This document shows, in pieces, positions 53,291 to 60,943 of a stretch of 64,000 nt of DNA. The notes beneath the pieces are model-generated. The model did not search any database. It was not told the origin of the DNA and saw nothing but the letters and a program-made list of their open reading frames with translations. This DNA is from Mycobacterium branderi (lineage in GTDB: Bacteria; Actinomycetota; Actinomycetes; Mycobacteriales; Mycobacteriaceae). The position numbers were made by a program, and so were the translations under genes. Location of the stretch: positions 310,001-374,000 of the forward strand of contig NZ_AP022607.1 in the NCBI RefSeq assembly GCF_010728725.1. The letters run 5' to 3'. Numbering within the stretch: position 1 is the first letter of the stretch; the number at the start of each line of letters is the position of its first letter.

Positions 53291-53666
53291 CGCACGCCCT
53301 GACAGCCCCGGCAGGCGGAGCCGTCGAGCCGGTGCCGCGCGTAACCCACCACCGGTTTGGCCTACCACCCACCCCTGGCCGTCGGCAACTCGGCCCGCGA
53401 TCAAATCGTTGCACAGCACCAGATCAGCTGCGCCCCTCTCATAGCAGGCCCGTGAGTCCCGGGTGGGGAGGAGATCCGCTCCGCAGCCCGTCCCGTCGCT
53501 GAGATATGCGCATTTAGCTGGGGAAACGCCGTTTGACACGCCACGGCTGCGCCTGTCCGGCAGGGCGCGGTCCAAAATTCGCGCGCACCGACCGAATCGT
53601 AGCGCTGCTACAGTTATATATCGCACTGCAACGCAATAGAGACGGCTTCGCGATGAAAGGAACCCG
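53291..53666. other. Divergent region holding the desaturase promoter
   Basis: This 376-base stretch lies between divergent genes. At 53597–53640 it carries the GTAGC–GCTAC palindrome, a TATATAT at 53613 that may be a −10, and a TGCAAC. The minus-strand frame through 53626 (…DLVLCNDLIAGR…) has fair codon use but no family. Confidence 0.45.
53597..53609. promoter_or_regulatory. Putative operator, GTAGC–3–GCTAC palindrome
   Basis: The 13-base inverted repeat GTAGCgctGCTAC (53597–53609) lies 4–16 bases before a TATATAT likely to serve as −10 (53613), so a bound protein would block the promoter. Its half-sites recur at 42315–42365 and 47687–47718. Confidence 0.45.
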
Positions 53667-53791
53667 ATGACCGCGACCCTGGCGACTGGACGCCCTGCCG
53701 GTTTGGCCGGCGGTGCCCATCGCGACCCGGCGGCCGGCGGCTGCCGGCAGCCCCGGGACGCCCGGCGCCGGACCGCCGTGGCTGCCGCGCG

Positions 53792-54643
53792 GTGGCGCTG
53801 CCTGCCGCCCTGGCGGCTCTGGTGGTTGGGGTCCTACTCGCAATCGTCGCCCGGACCGTCTCACTAGGGGTTGCCCTGCAGGTGGGCTGGGTGGCGGTGC
53901 TGGGCATGGCGGAGCTGCTCACCGGCAGCCGGGCGGCATGGATGTCCGGCGCCCGGCGCCGGATGCGCAACGTGGCGTTCGCCCTGGTGAACCATGTGCT
54001 GGTGCCGCCGGTGGGTTTGTGGTGTGTGCACTGGCTCGCCGCGGGCAGTCCCGGCCACGGGGTCGGCGCCCTCCCTGGTTACGTCGGGGTGCCGTTGGCG
54101 ATCGTCGTCTTTGATTTTGCCGGGTACTGGGTGCATCGGTTCAGCCACCGAAGCACGCTGCTGTGGCGGTTCCACCAGGTCCACCATCTCGATGAGGATT
54201 TCGATTTCACTCTGGGTTTCCGGATCCACGCCGTGGACTCGATGATCAACCAGGTTGTGCTGGTGGCACTGGCCGCGGCGCTGGGGATCCCGGCCGCCTA
54301 CCTGGGAGTCTTTTCAACCCTGGCGTTTTTTGTGTCGTTGTTTTTGCACGCCGACATCGCTATCGCAGCCAACATCGAGACACCGCTGAGATGGCTGATC
54401 GTCACTCCGGTACTGCACGTGGCCCACCACCACGATCAGATCCACGACACCGACACCAATTTCGGCTTCGTCTTCCCGTGGTGGGACCGCATGTTCGGGA
54501 CATACAACACGCGTTCGCGTACCCCGCGCTGGCGGATCGGCTTGGACTACTCGCACGATCTCGGCTTCATCCGCCTGCTGATCCAGCCATTCATCCCCGC
54601 GCCCCTCAAAGGCAGCGCGCCGCAACCCGTTTCAGCCGCCTGA
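53792..54643 (+). CDS. Fatty-acid-hydroxylase/sterol-desaturase family membrane enzyme
   Basis: From GTG 53792 the 283-residue protein has four to five transmembrane helices. The histidine boxes that bind a di-iron centre are present: HRFSHR with HQVHHLDEDF, then HAD…, and HVAHHHDQIHD. The family (PF04116) covers C5-sterol desaturases, hydroxylases and similar membrane di-iron enzymes; the substrate is unknown. A better ribosome site (GAAAGGA) and start at ATG 53667 lie upstream but in another frame, so an N-terminal frameshift may have occurred; the catalytic part is intact. Confidence 0.85.
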   Translation: MALPAALAALVVGVLLAIVARTVSLGVALQVGWVAVLGMAELLTGSRAAWMSGARRRMRNVAFALVNHVLVPPVGLWCVHWLAAGSPGHGVGALPGYVGVPLAIVVFDFAGYWVHRFSHRSTLLWRFHQVHHLDEDFDFTLGFRIHAVDSMINQVVLVALAAALGIPAAYLGVFSTLAFFVSLFLHADIAIAANIETPLRWLIVTPVLHVAHHHDQIHDTDTNFGFVFPWWDRMFGTYNTRSRTPRWRIGLDYSHDLGFIRLLIQPFIPAPLKGSAPQPVSAA

Positions 54644-54793
54644 GCTCGTCAGCGCGCGCCGGACGACGGCGCCGCGCCCTGCTGCGGGCGAGCGCGACGG
54701 ATTCTGCGCCGCGCGAAGCAGCCGAACGGTACTGTTCGGATCGGTGACCGGGGGCTTCGCGGGCCGCCGTCACGTCGAGGAAAGGTGGCGCGA

Positions 54794-55519
54794 ATGTCTG
54801 CGCTCCGAAGTGCCTTGTCCGCGGTAAGCAAGTCGGCCGCGGTGCTGTGCTGTGTCGTGATCGCGATGTCGGCGTGCTCTCGACCCGCAGCAACGTCGGC
54901 GAGCCCCAGCCCGCCCGCACCCTCGACGCGCGCCGGCACGCCCGCAGCGCCTGCGCCGGAGCTCGACGCCGACACGCTGCTGGTCAGCGTCGAGGACACG
55001 CGGCGCATCGCCAACAACGACAGCCTGCAGCAGGCCGACTCGGGCGTGGCGCATCGGCCCGCGCATTTCGATTCGGATGCTCCGCCGCCCTGCCAGGCGG
55101 CCAACGACCAGCAAGCCACCTTCGGCACTGACTGGCAGCAGTTTCGCTCCGCCGCCTACACCGCGGTCGTGGCCGGGCCGAGCTCCGTGGTCGACGGCAA
55201 GCTATACCCGGGCGCCAACAAGATGCTAGATGTCGTGCAGAGCGTCGGTGTCTATTCGCCGGCGGCCGCGCGGGCCGCATTCGAACGCTTGATTCCGACG
55301 CTGAAAGCCTGCGCTGCGCTGCATGTGCGCTATCACGACTACACGGTGAACATGCCGGACCCCGACACGGTGGTACTCACCTACCCGGATCCGGAAACGT
55401 CATCGATGTTTCGGGTGAAATCCTCAGTGCTCATGCAGGTCTGGGCGCTGGGGTTCCCGAATTCGCAAGACATCGCCCAGACCATCGTCCAGACGATCAC
55501 CGACCGAATCCCGCAGTGA
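54794..55519 (+). CDS. PknH-type sensor-domain lipoprotein
   Basis: From ATG 54794 (GAGGAAAGG seven bases upstream; GTG 54785 is too close) the 241-residue lipoprotein has lipobox MSAC (Cys 28) and a Pro/Ala/Ser linker. The sensor domain has LDADTLLVSVEDTRRIA, a cysteine pair CQAANDQQ and KACAALHVRY, and a final FRVKSSVLMQVWALGFPNSQDIAQTIVQTITDRIPQ. It lacks the C-terminal VxxDVxxC part seen in 22045 and 60944, so it is a divergent member. It is convergent with the decayed gene at 55515. Confidence 0.75.
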   Translation: MSALRSALSAVSKSAAVLCCVVIAMSACSRPAATSASPSPPAPSTRAGTPAAPAPELDADTLLVSVEDTRRIANNDSLQQADSGVAHRPAHFDSDAPPPCQAANDQQATFGTDWQQFRSAAYTAVVAGPSSVVDGKLYPGANKMLDVVQSVGVYSPAAARAAFERLIPTLKACAALHVRYHDYTVNMPDPDTVVLTYPDPETSSMFRVKSSVLMQVWALGFPNSQDIAQTIVQTITDRIPQ

Positions 55520-55740
55520 GCCTTCCCGTTTGAGCTCCTTGAACGCCACCGTGATACCCCAGATGCCCATCGCAAAGACGACGACGGCCCAGCGCGATGA
55601 GCCCAAGCGCGAACGTCACCCACGCGCCACTGACTATGAGTTCGCCGTGACTGCGCGCCGTCATTTGACGGGATTCCCAAGGACCGCCATGCCCAGGACG
55701 ATGACACCCGCACTCCAGGGCAGTCCGAGCTTGGGATCAC
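55515..55740 (-). pseudogene. Remnant of a small membrane protein gene
   Basis: Three frames on the minus strand each hold part of one small membrane protein. DPKLGLPWSAGVIVLGMAVLGNPVK (near 55738–55664) is followed by a stop. SHGELIVSGAWVTFALGLIALG is in a second frame, and GSSRWAVVVFAMGIWGITVAFKELKREGSL in a third ends near 55515. Together they would make a 90-residue three-helix protein. At least two frameshifts and a stop, so not functional. Confidence 0.55.
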
Positions 55741-56302
55741 GGCAGCGGGGCGTGAACCTGTTCTCTAGTCGGCCGTTTCCGTTCCACCAGATACCTGCTC
55801 TTGTCGGTCAGCGGGGAGCTTGGGGGGCTTGGTAGCTGGTCGTCGTCTGCTGCGGCGGATTCGCGTGATGCAGCGCGGCGTTCACGGCGGAGCTCCAGCT
55901 CGAGCTCGGCCAGGGTGGCCATGATGGCGGCTATGGCCCCCCGTGGGCGTGGCGGCGTCGATTCCTCCGCGTAAGGTGCGCAGCAGGATTCGCCGCTCCG
56001 CCGAGCTCGGCGATAGTGCGCGCGACCGTGGCGAGGGAGCGGCCAAGTCGATCGATTGCCGCAACCACGATGGTGTCGCCGGCGTCCCATCGGTGGGCAT
56101 CACTATGGGAACCTTCTGCTCTGCACTGGCTCATCTGGCAGCACAACCCGACTGCAGAGTCCATCTTCTCCCGGCAGCCCTCGGCGTTGACGCCGGTGGC
56201 GATCAGGGTGGCAGCCTGCGACTTGGAAGGCCTTGTCACTCTGAGTGTTTCGACAAGACGTTCCATCCGCCGTGTCGATAGCCTCGGCAGGCGACCCCCC
56301 AC
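55737..56302 (-). pseudogene. Decayed serine recombinase (resolvase/invertase type)
   Basis: Minus-strand frames carry an ordered series of resolvase pieces. SQAATLIATGVNAEGCREKM (about 56215) is followed by DAGDTIVVAAIDRLGRSLATVARTIAELG. In another frame is ERRILLRTLRGGIDAATPTG, and in a third RGAIAAIMATLAELELELRRERRAASRES and a C-terminal DKSRYLVERKRPTREQVH. Intact proteins of this family have the pieces in exactly this order in one frame, with GDTxVVxxxDRLGRS near the middle. Three frames are used, so several frameshifts occurred. It marks a lost mobile element next to the family A copies. Confidence 0.8.
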
Positions 56303-56388
56303 GCTGGTTCAGCGCCCGCTCGGCGCGCTTGCGGCGCTCCAACAGCTTTTGGCAATTACCATTTATTTGACGGTGAAGGCAGGTGCTT

Positions 56389-56802
56389 GTGAGTTTGATT
56401 CATGCCGAACTGGCCGAAAAGCTCGACTCCGGTCATGACGCAGTGCTGTTGGCTATGGACGACGCCGGGGTCAACGAGGTGCTGGCTGCGGTGACGCAGG
56501 CGGCCCAGGACGGATCAGCTCGTCTGGACCACGGCGCAACGACTCACCTATTCCGCATCGAAGCGGGCGCGGCAGGCGTTGAGTTCCACGACGGCGCCGT
56601 AGTGTGGCGGCTCGACTCCGCCAAAGCCGCAGAACTCATCCAATTGCTGAATTCGATGGTCGATTCCGGGATTCCCGAAGGTCACCACTACCTCGAAGGT
56701 ATGTCCACGCCAACAGAGACGGTTGTTCTCTCGCGAAATGAACACCCACCGAACCTGCTTCCGCCTGACGCTGTATTCCCCCCTCCCACCCCAACGTGTT
56801 GA
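56389..56802 (+). CDS. Hypothetical protein, family A
   Basis: From GTG 56389 the product has 137 residues and begins SLIHAELAEKLDSG, the same opening as the copy at 58429. The family blocks are all present: VLLAMDDAGVNEVLAAVTQAAQDGSARL, FRIEAGAAGVEFHDGAVVWRLDSAKAAELIQLLN, GHHYLEGM and VVLSRNEHPPNLLPPDAVFPPP. GTG 56383 is also possible. The gene begins right beside the decayed recombinase and may have been moved with it. Confidence 0.75.
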   Translation: MSLIHAELAEKLDSGHDAVLLAMDDAGVNEVLAAVTQAAQDGSARLDHGATTHLFRIEAGAAGVEFHDGAVVWRLDSAKAAELIQLLNSMVDSGIPEGHHYLEGMSTPTETVVLSRNEHPPNLLPPDAVFPPPTPTC

Positions 56803-56844
56803 GGGAGCGGAGGGATCTCCCGGTAGTGCGGCGCAGGAGGAGCC

Positions 56845-58158
56845 ATGAATGACTGCGCGCGAGCCCTCAGAGTAGGTCGCTTCGTCGCGTTACTTGGTGC
56901 ACTCGTTTTGACAGCTACCGCGTGCCAGGCGAACAACCCGCCCGCGGCCACGACTTCACCGGCGAAGGTGCATGACTCGCTGATGGCCTACACGAGTCCG
57001 AGGTCAACTCCTTGGTGGCAGCCCGGTGAGGTGAGTTTCACTGTGGCGCAGGGCTTGACCCGAATCGCGAACTGGACCAAACAGGTCAGCGGGTCCAGGT
57101 TCGTTGGTCTCAGCAGCCCGTCATTCACGACGGACGGAAAGTATGCCTTTGCCAAGTACAGCGATGAGCAGGCCGGCCGATCCCCTTACGACGGCGGAGA
57201 TATCCACGCCGAGTTGGTGTGGGTGGAGGTGGCCAGCGCGAAAGTGCACGAGTCGCCGATCCCGGCCCGATCCCGAACACCTGATCAGCAGCCGTCCCGG
57301 CCGGGAGCCCCGTACGCGCTGCAGGGCAGCACAGTGGTCTGGCAAGGCCCAGTCACGCCCGACACCGCTGATGGGCCCGTAACGGTGATGCAACTAGATC
57401 TCAGCCAACCCACGGCGGCCCCCAGCACGTGGCGCACCATCCAGCTGCCCGCCCATAGCCGCGAACACCGACCACCGCCGATCCTCGATCGGGATTTCAC
57501 CGCAAAAGTGGTCGGTGCCGGTCACGGACGCGTGGCGATCGCCCGCAAAGACGGCGCCGACGTCGGCGTCACCGCTGACCGCCTATTCCTCGTCGAAACT
57601 GATGGCGCAGTCCGCGACCTAGGTCACCTGCCCACCACCTCCTGGGCCAACGCGGTGTTCAGCCCCGACGGAACCCATTTCGCCTACGAGACCGGTAAGA
57701 CAGGCGAATCTGGTCACTGCGACATACACCAGGTCACCGTATTCGACTCGGTAACAGGGCGACCGGCAGCCGATTTTCCCCCCGGGCCGTTCAACCTCAC
57801 TCCCAGGCCATATTTCTATGGCAATGACAAGGCTGCTTTGTGGTGGACGCCGGACGGGAAATTACGCGCCACTGGCAGCGCCGACAGCTGCCCCAAGGAC
57901 CAGTCCAAGCCCACCAACGATGGCGGCGTGTGGGAGCTGAAGGACTCTCAATGGACGCAGATCGACCCGGCCGGAACCTACCGCGACTTCCCAATGCCAC
58001 ATGGCCGGGCCGCAGTGATCGCTCAACGGGAGCTGCCGCCTAATGAGCAAAAACCGAACGAACGATCAACCGTCCCAAGTCTATTCATTCGCGACAACGG
58101 GCGGCTAGTCTACATCGCCAACGTCGAGCCGACTGCGCTCGCAGTCGCACCGACCTAG
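56845..58158 (+). CDS. Lipoprotein with beta-propeller-like domain
   Basis: The 437-residue precursor has a basic N-region, hydrophobic core and a possible lipobox TATAC (Cys 27). GGAGGAG precedes ATG 56845. The mature protein is beta-rich throughout with repeated VFSPDGTHFAYETG-like and WWTPDGKLRATGS motifs, as in TolB/WD40-like propellers; one cysteine pair (GHCDIHQV, DSCPKDQ) may form a disulfide. It starts 42 bases after the family A gene. Function unknown; surface protein. Confidence 0.75.
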   Translation: MNDCARALRVGRFVALLGALVLTATACQANNPPAATTSPAKVHDSLMAYTSPRSTPWWQPGEVSFTVAQGLTRIANWTKQVSGSRFVGLSSPSFTTDGKYAFAKYSDEQAGRSPYDGGDIHAELVWVEVASAKVHESPIPARSRTPDQQPSRPGAPYALQGSTVVWQGPVTPDTADGPVTVMQLDLSQPTAAPSTWRTIQLPAHSREHRPPPILDRDFTAKVVGAGHGRVAIARKDGADVGVTADRLFLVETDGAVRDLGHLPTTSWANAVFSPDGTHFAYETGKTGESGHCDIHQVTVFDSVTGRPAADFPPGPFNLTPRPYFYGNDKAALWWTPDGKLRATGSADSCPKDQSKPTNDGGVWELKDSQWTQIDPAGTYRDFPMPHGRAAVIAQRELPPNEQKPNERSTVPSLFIRDNGRLVYIANVEPTALAVAPT

Positions 58159-58428
58159 GGGACGATGAGCAGACACAGAAGTGGCAGCAGATGCGACACA
58201 CCAAACTCAGCAAGAATCCTCCACCGGTGGCGGCCGACGGAATCTTAGCGCCGCCCAGTGGCGTGAAAAGCCGTCGTAGGCCTGATGATTCGTGCATTTT
58301 GCGCCGGTTGCGGTCTTGGTCCCCGCACCGCGAATTCGCCGCTGAGTTCAGCATCGAATGTGCCACCGCCAACCGCTACCTCGCGCGGCTGAGGCCGTCG
58401 TCGAAAATCCGGCGGGATCCCTGTCCCC

Positions 58429-58839
58429 TCAATGCCCGGTTGGGGTGGGAGGAGGGGGGAATACGGCCTCGGGCGGTAGCAGGTTGAGTGGGTATTCGTT
58501 GAGCGAGAGGACGAGTCCGGAGGGCTTGGAGAGGTCCACATAGTGGTGGCCCGAGCCGGGGTTATCGTGCATCTCGGTCAACAGCTCGATGATTTCTGCG
58601 GCAACGGCGCGGTCGAGCCGCCACAGTACGGCGCCGTTGTGGAATTCAACGTTTGCGGTGCCCGTTTCGATCACGAAGTGGTGGGTCGTTGCGCCGTGAT
58701 TCAGGCGAGCCGATCCGAGCTGCACTGCTTGTGTCACCGCTGTCAGCACCTCGCTGACGCCGGCGTCGTCCATAGCCAATAGCGCGCCGTCATCGCCGAA
58801 GTACAACTTTTCGGCCAACTCGGCATGAATCACGCTCAT
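58429..58839 (-). CDS. Hypothetical protein, family A
   Basis: From ATG 58839 the product has 136 residues and opens SVIHAELAEKLYFGDD. It shares GALLAMDDAGVSEVLTAVTQAVQLGSARL, a FVIETGTANVEFHNGAVLWRLDRAVAAEIIELL helix, GHHYVDL and LVLSLNEYPLNLLPPEAVFPPPPTP with the copy at 56389, and is clearly its closest relative (the extended LLPPxAVFPPP end is shared). The two copies are in opposite orientations about the propeller lipoprotein at 56845. Confidence 0.75.
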   Translation of the reverse strand: MSVIHAELAEKLYFGDDGALLAMDDAGVSEVLTAVTQAVQLGSARLNHGATTHHFVIETGTANVEFHNGAVLWRLDRAVAAEIIELLTEMHDNPGSGHHYVDLSKPSGLVLSLNEYPLNLLPPEAVFPPPPTPTGH

Positions 58840-59231
58840 CAGCACCCTGCTTTCTGACCTTCAGATAAATGGTAGTGGCCAAAGTCGTTGGCTGTTGGCC
58901 TGATTCCCGTGGTCCTACGAAGTCGTGCCTGGAAAGCGATTGTTTTGGGCGCGCGAGGCTCGCGCCAAGGCAAGTGTGGACGCCGCTGCTGAAAGACCAA
59001 CGGTCCCTTGGCGATGGTTCGGGTGACGCCCGACTTTGCGGGTTCGGTCAAGATGTCGGATGCCAAGGAGCAGCACGATCGAATTGCCGGTCAGTTCGAC
59101 AGTTTTTCAAATATTGCGCCGGCAAGCAGGGCAGCGGTTGTTGCGAGCTCATCTGGATGGGGTTCCCGTGACCGACGATGCGGTTTAGATCTCATCGCCC
59201 GGTTGAGTGAGTGCCCTTCACCGGACGCACG
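58840..59231. other. Intergenic region without a supported gene
   Basis: This 392-base stretch lies between the family A copy and the GRAM-like gene. It contains plus-strand frames such as SDAKEQHDRIAGQFDSFSNIA, which look partly coding but have no start, family or clear end. It may hold decayed sequence of a former neighbour. Confidence 0.45.
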
Positions 59232-59642
59232 TTATGCCTGCGAAGCTGAGCTCGCTGCAGCGCGAATCTGTTCAGCGATCTTCGCTGCGCCAAAGCAGCG
59301 GAATTTGGTCACCCCTTCATCGGTGCGTATGGCGACGATCTTGGTGAGGACACCCGGCAGCAGTTCGACCGATTCGATCGAGCGGAGGTCGACGACGATG
59401 TCCAGCTGGCCCGACTGGATCGACCGGTTGAGGGCGTTGGCGTGGAACTGAACATCGGTACTGGTAACAGTAAGCCGGCCACCAACCCAGAGGCCGCCGT
59501 AGCGGCGCCGGTAACGACCCAGGACGCCCCTAGCGGCCGGCGCCGCCGGAAAGGTGACGTCGACATTCTCGATCAGCGCGTTGGCCACGCGAGAAACGAT
59601 CACTGTCACCGGCCCACCCAATCTCGTACGTTCACTGGACAA
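59232..59642 (-). CDS. GRAM-like domain protein
   Basis: The 136-residue protein starts at TTG 59642 (a GTG at 59609 is an alternative). It has a beta-rich domain: VDVTFPAAPAARGVLGRYRRRYGGLWVGGRLTVTSTDVQFHANALNRSIQSG, then DLRSIESVELLPGVLTKIVAIRTDEGVTKFRCFGA and a final helix. The order (GRLxVTxxxLxFxxN…L…I..V……I.V.T.dG…F) is that of GRAM/PH-like domains that bind lipids or proteins at membranes. No other domain is present. Confidence 0.65.
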   Translation of the reverse strand: MSSERTRLGGPVTVIVSRVANALIENVDVTFPAAPAARGVLGRYRRRYGGLWVGGRLTVTSTDVQFHANALNRSIQSGQLDIVVDLRSIESVELLPGVLTKIVAIRTDEGVTKFRCFGAAKIAEQIRAAASSASQA

Positions 59643-59690
59643 TAACTACCCACGTTCACCACCTTCGGTATCCCGCACCCTCAGAATCTA

Positions 59691-59727
59691 ATGGTGGCCC
59701 GAGCCGGGATGATCCTGCATCTGTCAA
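59691..59727 (-). repeat. Fragment of a fourth family A copy
   Basis: About 37 bases here (ATGGTGGCCCGAGCCGGG and following) match 58542–58581 in the family A gene at 58429, with about five differences and a short gap. On the minus strand this is the region coding for the GHHYV segment. The rest of the gene is gone, so it is the trace of a former duplicate. Confidence 0.6.
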
Positions 59728-59796
59728 TACCGTGCATGCAGCAGCCCTAAAAGCCGTTCGTTGTCGTGACAACCGCACCTTCGCGCGACGTTCATG

Positions 59797-59838
59797 AGCT
59801 CATATGGAACTCATCGCCCGATATCGTTCATATGAGCT
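59797..59838. repeat. Perfect 10-base inverted repeat, 22-base spacer
   Basis: AGCTCATATG (59797–59806) faces CATATGAGCT (59829–59838). The match nearly extends inward by three more bases if one base is skipped. It lies 155–196 bases upstream of the GRAM-like gene and 12 bases from the structured repeat copy B. It could be an operator, a transposon end or a hairpin. Confidence 0.45.
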
Positions 59839-59849
59839 ATCATCACGGA

Positions 59850-59916
59850 GCCTGTTGCGGTGAGCTTCAGGAAGTGAACCCGGCAGCCTTCCGGACGGTG
59901 GGCGGGCCGGGTTTCG
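59850..59916 (-). repeat. Structured ~66-bp dispersed repeat, copy B (terminator-like)
   Basis: Read on the minus strand this copy begins CGAAACCCGGCC and ends TCACTTCCTGAAGC…AACAGGC, like copy A at 14813–14878. The hairpin stem is AACCCGGC/GCCGGGTT, where copy A has AGCCCGGC/GCCGGGCT, a compensatory pair change. The loop differs more than the stem and tail. It lies about 120 bases downstream of the stop of 60037–60774 on the same strand, so a 3′ element or terminator role is plausible for both copies. Confidence 0.6.
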
Positions 59917-60036
59917 CGTCATCTGACGGCCTTTAGATCCGCTTTACCCCGGTTACCGCCGAGCCGATGGCAAAAGTCGCGGCACGTGGTCCATCGCCTA
60001 CCCGCAGCGCCTTGACGACTTACAGCCCCGGGATGT

Positions 60037-60774
60037 CTAAACGGCCTCGAACTCCTCGTTGCGCAGCCGCTCGAGTGCTCGACCGTCGGTCAGTTCGAAG
60101 CGGTAATCGGGATGCTGCCAATAAAAGCGCACCATCTCGCGTAAGGCCCGGCCACCCGGTGTGTAGGTGCCCGCTGCCTCCAAAGTCCGGAATGTTCCGT
60201 CCGCCATCACCATAACGAGCGGGCTCCACACCTTAGGTTTGTCGGGCACTTCATCGGTGACTGCGACCACCTTGTGCCACTTGCCTTTTGGTGAGCGAAA
60301 GCCGCTCGCAAATTCGAACCCGTCAACAGTCAGCCGCAGGTAGCTATTGCCGCCGCGCTTGATCACCCAACCAAGCCAGAGCAGCAGGATTACTGCCCCC
60401 GCGCCGAGCGAAGCTGCCAAGAGCGGGTAGGCGTCACGGCGTATCGGGATGTCCAGTTTGCCGGTGAGCTGCAAAGCCCCGAACATGCCCATACCGAAGA
60501 TGCCGGTCAGCGTCACCGTGATCATCAGCAATTCGATGCGGCGATCGGGGCGGATCGTGGTACCCGCGGAATCGAAGGTTCCGCGGGGAACCGGGTTCCC
60601 CACGGTCAGCCAGATGCCGAAAATAGCGCAACAACACGCGGCCAGGCCGAGCGCCATGATCGCACTGAGATATTCACCATTCTTCACCGAGTGGATCATC
60701 CACCAGAGGCATAAGGCAGCTAGTCCGGCCAGGAAAGTCCGGGCAAATATTCTGAATGTCCTTGCTGTTTCCAT
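60037..60774 (-). CDS. Multi-pass membrane protein with cytoplasmic PH-like domain
   Basis: The 245-residue protein (ATG 60774; GTG 60789 is also in frame) has four transmembrane helices (FLAGLAALCLWWMIHSV, IMALGLAACCCAIFGIWLTV, ELLMITVTLTGIFGMGMFGALQL, LLAASLGAGAVILLLWLGWVI). A short strand pair before helix 3 (GTFDSAGTTIRPDRR) and a C-terminal domain (YLRLTVDGFEFASGFRSPKGKWHKVVAVTDEVP) suggest a bipartite PH-like fold. Mycobacterial proteins of this type are uncharacterised. The structured repeat lies 120 bases downstream. Confidence 0.65.
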   Translation of the reverse strand: METARTFRIFARTFLAGLAALCLWWMIHSVKNGEYLSAIMALGLAACCCAIFGIWLTVGNPVPRGTFDSAGTTIRPDRRIELLMITVTLTGIFGMGMFGALQLTGKLDIPIRRDAYPLLAASLGAGAVILLLWLGWVIKRGGNSYLRLTVDGFEFASGFRSPKGKWHKVVAVTDEVPDKPKVWSPLVMVMADGTFRTLEAAGTYTPGGRALREMVRFYWQHPDYRFELTDGRALERLRNEEFEAV

Positions 60775-60943
60775 GTTCTCGACAATCACCCGCCTTCGAG
60801 TGCTCGGTGCACGCTATCCGGTACGGCCCCGACCCGCCGGCCACGATGCGATGCCCGGCCGCGGGTAGCCGGGGCGACGTGCACGGTGCCGACCGGCCGG
60901 GGTGCGGCATGCGTTGGGGCGCTGGGCCGTTCGGGTTCGCTGA

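Noticed and set aside
53291..53626. N-terminal extension of the RlaP-like gene
   Set aside because: The part before 53290 is arginine-rich and does not match the family; the active-site region starts right after ATG 53290.
58191..58487. Plus-strand frame with EFAAEFSIECATANRYLARLRP, helix-turn-helix-like
   Set aside because: Only about 20 residues look like a DNA-binding helix pair; no start site or family fits, and the end overlaps a family A gene on the other strand.
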